DNA from: Deltaproteobacteria bacterium | Lineage (GTDB): Bacteria; Desulfobacterota; Deferrimicrobia; Deferrimicrobiales; Deferrimicrobiaceae | DNA: 10,348 nucleotides | Direction of reading: 5' to 3' | Assembly: GCA_021802685.1 (NCBI GenBank) | Contig: JAJZRM010000069.1 | Coordinates: forward strand, 1-10,348 | Shown here: piece after piece, positions 1 to 5,647 of the stretch | How the letters are laid out: each line of letters starts with the position of its first letter | Numbering within the stretch: position 1 is the first letter of the stretch | Position numbers and translations under genes: made by a program | Notes under the pieces: model-generated | What the model was told of the DNA's origin: nothing | Seen by the model: the letters and a program-made list of their open reading frames with translations, nothing else | Databases searched by the model: none

Positions 1-20
1 GGAGGGACGGGCGACGACAC

Positions 21-59
21 GATAAAGAAAAGGGGCTACGGCATTAGACCGTAACCCCC
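21..59 (-). terminator. Original host terminator of tRNA-fMet, now cut off from it
   Basis: Read on the minus strand, a 10-bp stem (32-41 with 49-58) with a 7-nt loop is followed by a T-rich tail (TTTTCTTT, complement of 24-31). One pair (36/54) is a G-U wobble only in minus-strand RNA and a C-A mismatch on the plus strand, so it is built for minus-strand transcripts. It lies just beyond the CCA end of the tRNA fragment at 70-115 and was probably the tRNA terminator before integration. Confidence 0.7.
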
Positions 60-66
60 AGGTTTG

Positions 67-115
67 TTTTGGTAGCGGGGCCAGGATTTGAACCTGGGAC
101 CTTCGGGTTATGAGC
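67..115 (-). repeat. attL: 3' tRNA-fMet fragment, direct repeat copy 1
   Basis: Identical over 49 bp to 10156-10204. It contains the tRNA-fMet 3' part on the minus strand, from the anticodon loop through the T arm to the encoded CCA (complement of 70-72). Identity stops in the anticodon loop/stem, at 116 versus 10205. This is a usual crossover zone for tyrosine integrases acting on tRNA genes. The fragment lacks the 5' half and promoter, so it is not a functional tRNA. Confidence 0.93.
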
Positions 116-248
116 GCGAGAAAAGGACTTTTCCCCTTCCCCTTTTAAATCCTATATTTCCCCGTTAATCACCCGCCAATCAACTGTTTATGCGGCTTCC
201 CGGTTATCTATGGACTTAACGCCACTTCACGCGTATTCTACCGTTGAC

Positions 249-340
249 GGGGGAAGTATCGGGGGAAGTAGATTTTTCGGGTTAGCGGAAAGACCTTCAC
301 CTTCGACCCGAAAGGAGGCCAGGGGAAGTATGGGGGAAGC
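249..340 (+). repeat. Left arm-type repeats, GGGGGAAGTA series
   Basis: Four direct copies occur here: 249-258 and 261-270 (both GGGGGAAGTA, 12-bp step), then 321-330 (AGGGGAAGTA) and 332-340 (GGGGGAAGC, 11-bp step). The same paired word recurs at the far right end (10072-10092). Short repeated words at both ends of an integrating element, near the integrase start, are expected of arm-type sites bound by the integrase N-terminal domain. The last pair overlaps the integrase start codon, so binding could also repress its expression. The role is inferred; the repeats are seen directly. Confidence 0.6.
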
Positions 341-1556
341 GAAAAAAACCTTCGAGCGGCACGCGACGGATTATCCCGGCGTTTTCATCCGCAAGGGAAC
401 GAACCGCATCACCGGCAAGCCGGAGGATATCTTCTACATCCGCTACCGGCGCGACGGGAAGAGGATCGAGGAGAAAGTCGGACGCGAGAAGCAGGACGAC
501 ATGACCGCAGCCCGCGCGAGCAGAATCCTGGGAAAGATCATCGACCGGGAGCAAAAGCCACGGAAGGAACTGCGGGAGGCGGCCAAAGCGGCGAAGGCGG
601 CCGAGGCCGGGAAGTGGACCTTCGATCGTCTGTGGACGGAATACAAGGCCGGACGACCAGGACAGAAAAGAAGCGCGACCGACGAATCGAATTTCACGAA
701 CTACCTCTCCCCGATCTTCGGTGCCAGGGAACCGCGACAGGTGGTCCCATTGGACGTGGACAGGCTCCGGATGAACCTCTCGAAGAAGAAGGCGGCGGCG
801 ACGGTGAAGAACGTGCTCGAACTTCTCCGACGGTTGTCGAACTTCGCCGCGAACAAGCGGCTGTGCGATCCCCTCCCCTTCCGCGTGTCCATGCCGAAGG
901 TGAACAACCTGAAAACGGAGGACTTGAACGCGGAGCAGATGGCGCGGCTCCTGGCAGTCCTCCGCGACGGGACCGTGACAGGCAAGGACGGGAAGAAGAC
1001 GATGCTTGACCGCGACGCGCGGGAGATCATGCTCCTGGCGATGTTCACCGGGATGCGCCGCGGGGAAATCTTCCGGCTGCGATGGGATGCCGTCGACTTC
1101 CGGCGCGGCTTCATCAAGTTGAGGGAAACGAAAGGCGGAACGGACTCGACGATTCCCCTACCTGACGAAGCGCGCGAACTTCTGGAACGTCGCGCCCGCC
1201 GAAAGGACTGCCCTTACATCTTCCCCGGACGATCCATCGGAAAGAAAAAGGGCACCCCGGAGCAGTTCCGACCGAAGACGGACGCATCGAAACATTTCCG
1301 CGATATCCGCAAGGCGGCGAAACTCCCCTCCGACTTCCGACCGATGCATGGACTCCGGCATGTTTTCGCGTCCATGCTCGCATCCTCAGGCGAGGTGGAC
1401 CTCTACACGCTGCAACGGCTCCTTACGCACAAATCGCCGACGATGACGCAGCGGTACGCGCATTTGCGGGATGAAACACTCAAGGCGGCGTCGAACGTCG
1501 CGGGGCGGATCATCGCGGCGACGGCGGAACAGATCGTGGAGAAGGCCAAGGCGTAA
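330..1556 (+). CDS. int: Tyrosine recombinase (site-specific integrase)
   Basis: 408-aa phage-type integrase that would catalyse insertion and excision at the tRNA-fMet attachment site. The full catalytic set is visible: R243 (in GMRRGEIF), K268 (in ETKGG), H340 and R343 (in HGLRH), H367 (in THKSP) and nucleophile Y376 (in QRYAHL). The N-terminal part (about 10-70) looks like an arm-binding domain rich in basic residues and beta strands (DIFYIRYRRDGKRI), followed by a core-binding helical domain (about 90-190). I chose the ATG at 330 because AAAGGAGG sits at 311-318 and because the in-frame extension back to 210 runs through the GGGGGAAGTA repeats, which look like DNA sites, not protein. Location beside attL, on the same strand as the main operon, fits the family. 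No missing catalytic residue is seen. Confidence 0.95.
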   Translation: MGEAKKTFERHATDYPGVFIRKGTNRITGKPEDIFYIRYRRDGKRIEEKVGREKQDDMTAARASRILGKIIDREQKPRKELREAAKAAKAAEAGKWTFDRLWTEYKAGRPGQKRSATDESNFTNYLSPIFGAREPRQVVPLDVDRLRMNLSKKKAAATVKNVLELLRRLSNFAANKRLCDPLPFRVSMPKVNNLKTEDLNAEQMARLLAVLRDGTVTGKDGKKTMLDRDAREIMLLAMFTGMRRGEIFRLRWDAVDFRRGFIKLRETKGGTDSTIPLPDEARELLERRARRKDCPYIFPGRSIGKKKGTPEQFRPKTDASKHFRDIRKAAKLPSDFRPMHGLRHVFASMLASSGEVDLYTLQRLLTHKSPTMTQRYAHLRDETLKAASNVAGRIIAATAEQIVEKAKA

Positions 1557-1586
1557 CATGGCCTGGGATCGTCTTAGAAAAAAGGG

Positions 1587-1615
1587 TGGACAACCGGGAA
1601 CGATCTTTTTATTAT
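1587..1615 (+). promoter_or_regulatory. Sigma-70-type promoter of the early operon
   Basis: TGGACA (1587-1592) and TATTAT (1610-1615) are separated by 17 bp, each matching the consensus at five of six positions. It sits between the integrase stop and the XRE gene, predicting a start near 1622. A GATCGT / ACGATC inverted repeat (1567-1572, 1600-1605) followed by TTTTT overlaps it and might end the integrase transcript, so both functions may share this stretch. Confidence 0.6.
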
Positions 1616-1629
1616 ACGAATCGACGTAG

Positions 1630-1681
1630 GACCTGAAGAACGGCGACAGGTCGGCACCAAGCACACACACACGCGGCTTGG
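1630..1681 (+). promoter_or_regulatory. Operon leader with two inverted repeats
   Basis: Two perfect 6-bp inverted repeats lie back to back in the predicted 5' leader: GACCTG/CAGGTC (1630-1635 with 1647-1652) and CCAAGC/GCTTGG (1657-1662 with 1676-1681). The second loop contains an ACACACACAC run. They could be operators for the XRE protein encoded just downstream, or RNA hairpins controlling its translation. Function is inferred. Confidence 0.35.
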
Positions 1682-1711
1682 ATTTTCCATTCTCGCGTGG
1701 GGGTGTCCGCA

Positions 1712-1945
1712 ATGCCGACGATTCTTCCCCGTAAAACCATTTCTCCCCTCCAACGCCATCGATACCTGAGCGGACTCCGTCAGTACGACATCGCCAAGGC
1801 GATCGGGCGACCCCCGTCCTGGTTGTCTTCAGCCGAACGGGGCATCCTCACCGTACCGGACCGCGAAGCTCGCCTCCTGTCGAAGATCCTCAAGACGTCG
1901 GTCGAGGAACTGTTCCCGAAGGGTGACTGCGGTGGGAAGAAATAG
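1712..1945 (+). CDS. XRE-family helix-turn-helix regulator
   Basis: 77-aa single-domain DNA-binding protein of the Cro/CI (XRE) type. The HTH core is visible at about residues 22-45: a Q-Y-D-I-A-K-A-I-G helix, a turn, then a recognition helix with W37-L-S-S-x-E-R-G. It ends in the family-typical L-x-x-S-x-E-E-L-F. It is the first gene after promoter 1587-1615, so it may regulate its own operon. Unlike classical lysogeny repressors it is not divergent from the replication genes and has no second domain, so it may be a Cro-like or activator protein. The ATG at 1712 was chosen; a GTG at 1697 is a possible earlier start, and neither has a strong ribosome binding site. Confidence 0.75.
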   Translation: MPTILPRKTISPLQRHRYLSGLRQYDIAKAIGRPPSWLSSAERGILTVPDREARLLSKILKTSVEELFPKGDCGGKK

Positions 1946-1958
1946 GTCCACTCCCCGC

Positions 1959-2177
1959 ATGATCGCCGAGGCGTCCCCCGAACCTGCACGCTACATCACG
2001 GAGCGTCAGGCCGCGGCGGTCCTCGGAGTGCAACGGGGCACGCTGTCGAACTGGCGATCGCAAAGGCGCGGTCCGGCCTACTGTCGCCTGAACGGTGGTC
2101 ACGTCATCAGGTACAAGCTCGCCGAGATCGAATCGTTCGCGGAGAAGTACCGCGTGGATCCAGAGGCGACGCCATGA
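1959..2177 (+). CDS. AlpA/excisionase-like HTH protein
   Basis: 72-aa MerR/excisionase-type winged HTH. The helix I-T-E-R-Q-A-A-A-V-L-G-V, the recognition segment G-T-L-S-N-W-R, and a wing G-P-A-Y-C-R-L-N-G-G-H-V-I-R-Y ending in an S-F-A-E-K helix are characteristic. Proteins of this group act as recombination directionality factors or, in Gram-negative phage satellites, as AlpA-type activators of integrase and satellite genes. The ATG at 1959 is used. A GTG at 1932, inside the end of the XRE gene, has GAAGGG at 1918-1923 with 8-nt spacing and would add nine residues. The stop overlaps the replication gene start (ATGA at 2174). Confidence 0.75.
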   Translation: MIAEASPEPARYITERQAAAVLGVQRGTLSNWRSQRRGPAYCRLNGGHVIRYKLAEIESFAEKYRVDPEATP

Positions 2178-3322
2178 CGGACCGAGCGTACCTTCACGCG
2201 TCCATCAGCCTGTCCCTTCAGGTTGCGGAACTTTCGATTCTCGGTCAACTCCTCTTCGAGCGGATGTTCCCCCACGCTGACCACCAAGGACGCCTTCCAG
2301 GTCATCCGAAAAAGGTCAAGGCGTTGGTGGTCCCGCTGGTGGACGCCTCCACGAAGGAGGTAGAGGAACAACTCCGAAAGATGCACGATCTTGGGTTGAT
2401 CGTGTGGTACGAGGCGTCCGGGGAGCGGATCATCCAGCTCGTGTCGTGGTGGAAGTTTCAGCATCGGCGATTCGCGCATCCTTCGAAGTATCCCGCTCCC
2501 GAAGGCTGGAAGGATCGCCTCCGGTTCAACGATCCCCATAATCCGAAGATCCTCGTCGAAGAGAACTGGGTGGGCCATGTCCCCGTAGGTAGACCCGAAA
2601 CGGACGGATCGAAGGCACCTATACAGGACGCCTACGTAGGTCCCTATGTAGGTTCCTATGTAGGCGCCTATGAGGGGTCGGAAATTCCCCCTTCTTCTTC
2701 TTCTTCTTCTTCTGAAGAAGATCAACACCCTTTGTCCCCCGCTAAGAAACGCGAGGGGACCACGCCTCTGGGGAATGGAACGGTAACCGGATCCGAGGCC
2801 ATCCCTTACGCGGAGATCGTGGCGTACCTGAACGAGGCGACGGGGAAGAAGTTCCGGCATACCGCGCCGAAGACGCGATCGTTGATCCGCGCACGATGGG
2901 GAGAAGGGTTCACGCTTCGGGACTTCGAACACGCCATCGGGACGAAGGCAGACGACTGGTCGAACGATCCGGCGATGCGCAAGTTCCTCCGACCGGAGAC
3001 GATCTTCGGGAACAAGTTCGAGGGGTACGTCAACCAGAATCCCAGGGAGGACGACCGCGAACCGGACGGGAAGGGGACCGGGGGGGATAACGGCAGCGCG
3101 ATCGCCAAGGACCTTCCTCCCGCGACCATTGCCGCCTTGGAAGAAGTAATCCCCCTTGGGAAGCGATCCTACGTCGGGTCGCTCGTCCTCAGCGGTCTCG
3201 CGGGAAAACGCAGCCTCGCATCTTTGCACGAGGTACTCATCCGGGAACGCATCGACCATCATCTCGTCGACAAGATCATCGACCCGCTGCGGGTTGGAGG
3301 CGAGTTGGAGGCAACGATATGA
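2174..3322 (+). CDS. Replisome organizer-like replication initiation protein
   Basis: 382-aa phage-type replication protein. Residues about 10-97 form a winged-helix region like phage replisome organizers/DnaD N-terminal domains, with strand motif I-I-Q-L-V-S-W-W-K-F-Q. Residues about 208-288 match the conserved phage replication C-terminal domain (TIGR02220/Phg_2220_C type): I-P-Y-A-E-I-V-A-Y-L-N, RHT, R-A-R-W-G-E-G-F-T, L-R-P-E-T-I-F-G-N-K-F. Such proteins bind the origin and recruit helicase loader or helicase. The linker (154-180) is odd: four Y-x-G-type repeats then seven serines, encoded by an iteron-like DNA array and a TTC microsatellite. The last ~58 residues (317-373) are related to the separate protein encoded next door. 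The start overlaps the upstream stop (ATGA). Confidence 0.85.
   Translation: MTDRAYLHASISLSLQVAELSILGQLLFERMFPHADHQGRLPGHPKKVKALVVPLVDASTKEVEEQLRKMHDLGLIVWYEASGERIIQLVSWWKFQHRRFAHPSKYPAPEGWKDRLRFNDPHNPKILVEENWVGHVPVGRPETDGSKAPIQDAYVGPYVGSYVGAYEGSEIPPSSSSSSSEEDQHPLSPAKKREGTTPLGNGTVTGSEAIPYAEIVAYLNEATGKKFRHTAPKTRSLIRARWGEGFTLRDFEHAIGTKADDWSNDPAMRKFLRPETIFGNKFEGYVNQNPREDDREPDGKGTGGDNGSAIAKDLPPATIAALEEVIPLGKRSYVGSLVLSGLAGKRSLASLHEVLIRERIDHHLVDKIIDPLRVGGELEATI
2618..2676 (+). repeat. Iteron-like array inside the replication gene, candidate origin
   Basis: Five 10-bp near-palindromic units related to CCTATGTAGG lie at 2618, 2631, 2643, 2655 and 2667, with a 12-bp step (13 for the first). The 2631 unit, CCTACGTAGG, is a perfect palindrome. 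They code for the YVG repeats in the linker of the replication protein and use GTA and TAT codons that are uncommon in this GC-rich gene, hinting at selection on DNA. Phage lambda O and several replisome-organizer genes also contain their origin, so this is a good origin candidate. Confidence 0.6.
2691..2713 (+). repeat. TTC trinucleotide microsatellite in the replication gene
   Basis: About seven and a half TTC units encode the poly-serine stretch of the replication protein. It is a pure pyrimidine/purine tract directly after the iteron-like array and is followed by GAAGAAG, giving a small inverted repeat. It may help strand opening at the proposed origin or simply be a flexible linker. Confidence 0.6.
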
Positions 3323-3567
3323 CCACGATCGCCGAGCCGGGACTGTTCGACCGGATCCAGACGACGACCCTGCCGACCGGGACCATCGACGCGCTGATGG
3401 AAGTCGTCCCGGATGGGAAACGTCAGTGGATCGAAAAGATCGTCCTCGCTTCCGTCGCCAGGAACGGCAGCCTCGATGACCTGCGTCGGTCGCTCGCCTG
3501 GGAACGCCTGGACCGAGACCTCATCGCGCGGATCGTCGATTCGTTACGATCGGAGGCGGCGACATGA
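3319..3567 (+). CDS. Small paralogue of the replication protein C-terminal tail
   Basis: 82-aa acidic/basic helical protein. Residues 21-77 align without gaps to residues 317-373 of the upstream replication protein; about 25 of 57 positions are identical by hand count, including T-I-x-A-L, P-x-G-K-R, S-L, E-R-x-D and D-x-L-R. No catalytic motif is seen. It starts inside the upstream stop (ATGA) and is followed by another ATGA overlap, so it belongs to the replication module. A role as a partner, decoy or regulator of the replication protein is an inference. The family itself is not recognised. Confidence 0.8.
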   Translation: MTTIAEPGLFDRIQTTTLPTGTIDALMEVVPDGKRQWIEKIVLASVARNGSLDDLRRSLAWERLDRDLIARIVDSLRSEAAT

Positions 3568-3743
3568 ACGCGACGGAACCGAACGCCTGCGTCGCCACGA
3601 ACTGCCACTTTCTCCGCGATGATCTCGCGCGTTGCGAGCGGGAACGCTGTCCTTTCGCCTGGCAGCGGCGCGGTTCCGAGGACCGGACGGCGAGGGAGGA
3701 AGCGGATCGGCGTACGCGGACGGAGGCAGAACGATGCGGCTAA
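3564..3743 (+). CDS. 4-Cys mini-protein, possible zinc binder
   Basis: 59-aa ORF starting in an ATGA overlap with the previous stop. Four cysteines are spaced as two C-x4-C pairs (C9, C14, C24, C29), followed by C-P-F-A-W and a highly charged R/E-rich tail with one more Cys (C58). The two pairs suggest a small metal-binding knot. It overlaps the next ORF by 10 bases. GC-rich third positions and operon-style overlap support coding. Function unknown. Confidence 0.6.
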   Translation: MNATEPNACVATNCHFLRDDLARCERERCPFAWQRRGSEDRTAREEADRRTRTEAERCG

Positions 3744-3868
3744 AGGCGCGGGAAGAAAGGGAGGGGGCGGGTCAAAAGTCTACGACCCCTCGAACGATAA
3801 CCGCTGCGGTAGCGTTGCTTGACCACGCGGTTCCTCGGTTGAAGCGGTACAGGGAAGGTGAACTATGA
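3734..3868 (+). CDS. Hypothetical 44-aa protein
   Basis: Starts at the ATG at 3734, with GGAGG at 3722-3726 at good spacing, and ends in an ATGA overlap with the terminase small subunit gene. The N-terminal half is charged (K/R/E); the second half is a likely helix (T-A-A-V-A-L-L-D-H-A-V-P-R-L). A longer frame back to 3632 exists but runs over the 4-Cys gene. No family recognised. It may be a real small protein or mainly a translational bridge to the next gene. Confidence 0.5.
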   Translation: MRLKAREEREGAGQKSTTPRTITAAVALLDHAVPRLKRYREGEL

Positions 3869-4206
3869 CCCTCGGCGGTAACGGGAACGGTCGCGTCGCG
3901 GCTCCCCGGCACCTTCGTCCGGCGACCCGTCGCTGGTTCCGATCGGTCGTCGCCGAGTTCGAGTTGGAGCAGCATCACGTCCGGATCCTGACGCTGGCCG
4001 GCGAGAGTTGGGACAGGTGCTGCGAGGCGCGGGAGACATTGAAAAAGGACGGACTGACCGTGGTCGGGCGGTTCGGTCCGAAGGCGCATCCCTGCGTCGG
4101 GATCGAGCGGGACAGTCGCCTCGCGTTCGCGCGGTTGCTCCGCGAGCTTCAACTTGACGCTCCCCCGCCTGGCGAAACAAGAACTCCGCGAATCGGGGGA
4201 GGGTGA
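3865..4206 (+). CDS. terS: Phage terminase small subunit, P27 family
   Basis: 113-aa protein of the P27-type small terminase family (Terminase_4), which recognises phage DNA for packaging and hands it to the large subunit. Visible family features are R-P-A-T-R-R-W-F, the E-F-E-L-E-Q-H-H-x-R-I-L-T-L-A helix pair, the A-W-D-R-like S-W-D-R segment, G-L-T-V-V-G-R-F-G, H-P, and the strongly conserved E-R-D-S-R-L-A-F-A-R-L-L-R-E-L at about 81-95. Length is normal. No large terminase gene follows, which is unusual for a phage but common in phage satellites, which redirect a helper's packaging machine with their own TerS. It overlaps its upstream neighbour by 4 bases, and one base separates it from the downstream gene. 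Confidence 0.88.
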   Translation: MTLGGNGNGRVAAPRHLRPATRRWFRSVVAEFELEQHHVRILTLAGESWDRCCEARETLKKDGLTVVGRFGPKAHPCVGIERDSRLAFARLLRELQLDAPPPGETRTPRIGGG

Positions 4207-4207
4207 C

Positions 4208-4696
4208 ATGCCGAGGAAGAAATTCAGCGACAAGAGGCGGTCGACCCTGACGGACGGCCAGATGTCGTATCTGCGGACCGGCGTTTTCCCTCCCGGCGAT
4301 GCGGGGATTTATTTTTTCAAGATCGACGACGAGAAGGTGAAGGCGGCGTGGGAATCCGTCGGCGCGGACCTCGTCGCCGAGTGCGTCAAGCGGTCGCCTG
4401 GGACGAGGCCGTGGGCATGGTGGCGATTCGATGCGCCGGAAACGCGGAAGCGACTCGGCGGTCGCGGAACCTTGCGGAACAAGATCGCGCTGCTCGACTT
4501 CGGGATGCCGAAGCTCGGATTGAACTGGATCATCCCGGCGGATGTTCGCGTCGGGATCAACGCGATCCCCGTCGATCCCGCGAATCCGCCTTCCTTTGAA
4601 TCCTCAGCGAATTATTTAAGGCGGCTTGGGTTGCTCGCCAGCGGCGAAGAGAAGCGGCTCACCGAGGCCGACTTCGTCCCGGAAGTAGTGAAATGA
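4208..4696 (+). CDS. Conserved phage protein with WWRFDAPE motif
   Basis: 162-aa protein. The start at 4208 follows GGGGGAGGG two bases before the upstream stop and is preferred over an in-frame ATG at 4154 inside terS. The hallmark is R-P-W-A-W-W-R-F-D-A-P-E at about 67-78 followed by R-x-R-L-G-G-R-G. I recall similar short proteins beside terminase genes in tailed phages, but no function is established from sequence. No signal peptide or membrane span. Placement between terS and an HNH gene suggests a packaging or head-module role, by context only. Confidence 0.7.
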   Translation: MPRKKFSDKRRSTLTDGQMSYLRTGVFPPGDAGIYFFKIDDEKVKAAWESVGADLVAECVKRSPGTRPWAWWRFDAPETRKRLGGRGTLRNKIALLDFGMPKLGLNWIIPADVRVGINAIPVDPANPPSFESSANYLRRLGLLASGEEKRLTEADFVPEVVK

Positions 4697-5247
4697 GCGG
4701 GAAGGGCCGGACATGTTCCCCGGAAACCCGCTCGAAGATCAGCGCGGCGCTGAAGGGAAGAACGCTTTCCGCCGAACACCGCGCGGCGATGAAGGGGAAG
4801 AGTCTGTCCCCTGAGATCCGCGCGAAGATCAGCGCGTCTATGAGCGTGGCTTCCAAGGGGAACACCAGCGCACGGACTCACGGGATGGGGGGATCCACAA
4901 CGTACAGAACATGGTCAGGGATGGTCCAACGGACGACCGACCCCGAAAGCATCAACTGGAAGTACTACGGCGGCCGTGGGATCACCTGCTGTCGGCGGTG
5001 GCGGGATTCATTTGTGATGTTCCTCAACGACATGGGAGAACGTCCTCCGGGCATGACGTTGGATCGGATCGACAACGACGGGAACTACGAACCGGGCAAC
5101 TGCCGGTGGGCCACTCGAAAGGAACAGGAAGCAAACAAGCGTCCATCAAATTACTCGGCGGCGGTCTCCGTGGGAAAAAAGTTGGAAGAAGGCGGATCCG
5201 CACAGCAGAATGGCTCCATTGCGATCCCCGGAGGAGGCGATCCGTGA
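4693..5247 (+). CDS. HNH endonuclease with N-terminal NUMOD3 repeats
   Basis: 184-aa nuclease. Residues 8-50 hold about three NUMOD3-like modules (S-P-E-T-R-S-K-I-S-A-A-L-K-G, then two more), small DNA-binding elements typical of homing endonucleases. Residues about 63-150 are a phage HNH-type domain: Y-R-T-W, Y-Y-G-G-R-G-I-T-C-C, W, F, D-M-G-E-R-P, L-D-R-I-D-N-D-G-N-Y-E-P-G-N-C-R-W-A-T. It begins in an ATGA overlap with the previous gene. HNH proteins near terminase genes can assist DNA packaging, but NUMOD3 repeats argue for a free-standing homing nuclease that may have entered the operon. The two readings cannot be separated here. Confidence 0.88.
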   Translation: MSGKGRTCSPETRSKISAALKGRTLSAEHRAAMKGKSLSPEIRAKISASMSVASKGNTSARTHGMGGSTTYRTWSGMVQRTTDPESINWKYYGGRGITCCRRWRDSFVMFLNDMGERPPGMTLDRIDNDGNYEPGNCRWATRKEQEANKRPSNYSAAVSVGKKLEEGGSAQQNGSIAIPGGGDP

Positions 5248-5516
5248 CGCAGAAAATTGATCGCGCAGCACTCTTGCAGAACTTCGCGGACGCGGCGGGT
5301 GCGTTGACCGAATCCGCATTGAACGAATTGAACCCGGAAAAGAGGGCGATCCTCGGGCAAGTCCTTGCAAGCGGGAAGGCGAGTATGCGCCTGACCGTGG
5401 GCCTCTCCCCACTTAAAATCGTCGGCACCTTGCATCATGCGGTTGACCGAACCATGCCGCCAGAGGTGTTGTTCCGGATCGACGGCAACGACTCGCCTTC
5501 GGAGGCGACAAATTGA
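5244..5516 (+). CDS. Hypothetical 90-aa protein (GTG start)
   Basis: The GTG at 5244 overlaps the HNH stop (GTGA) and has GAGGAGG at 5231-5237 at good spacing. The frame stays open upstream to 4911, but that part lies over the HNH gene and is not used. The protein is mostly helical in the first 50 residues (A-L-L-Q-N-F-A-D-A-A-G-A-L, then N-P-E-K-R-A-I-L-G-Q-V-L) and strand-like after (R-L-T-V-G-L-S-P-L-K-I-V-G-T-L). No domain recognised. Position just before the capsid gene is its only functional clue. Confidence 0.7.
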   Translation: MTQKIDRAALLQNFADAAGALTESALNELNPEKRAILGQVLASGKASMRLTVGLSPLKIVGTLHHAVDRTMPPEVLFRIDGNDSPSEATN

Positions 5517-5647
5517 TTAACGCGGCGGGGTGGCTTCGCTTGAGTGCGCTGTCCGAACTCCGTCGCGAACCTGACCACGGGGTGCTGTGGGCGGCGGAGG
5601 CAACGGACGTGACGATCATCACGGGAGATAAAAATCATGAAATATAA
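5513..5647 (+). CDS. Possible 44-aa protein (TTG start)
   Basis: TTG at 5513 overlaps the previous stop (TTGA), with GGAGG at 5501-5505 seven bases upstream. It ends 11 bases inside the capsid gene. The sequence (A-A-G-W-L-R-L-S-A-L-S-E-L, then a strand V-T-I-I-T-G) looks plausible and third positions are GC-rich. It would couple translation into the capsid gene. A TTG start and short length keep confidence moderate. Confidence 0.45.
   Translation: MINAAGWLRLSALSELRREPDHGVLWAAEATDVTIITGDKNHEI

Noticed and set aside
131..163. Three TTCCCC words near the left end, considered as a CRISPR-like or iteron array
   Set aside because: Too short and irregularly spaced for an array; at most inverted copies of the arm-site core, mentioned with the arm-site finding.
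244..274. Possible int promoter TTGACG (244-249) with TAGATT (269-274)
   Set aside because: The spacing is 19 bp and the -10 matches only four of six positions. It would place the arm repeats between the boxes, which is attractive for autorepression but too weak to list as a feature.
210..329. Longer integrase start at 210
   Set aside because: The added 40 residues are Gly/Ser-rich translations of the GGGGGAAGTA repeats, while AAAGGAGG sits just before the ATG at 330.
2099..3262. Long minus-strand frame opposite the replication gene
   Set aside because: It mirrors the plus-strand gene; its product is low-complexity and Arg-rich (including poly-Arg from the TTC tract) and shows no domain.
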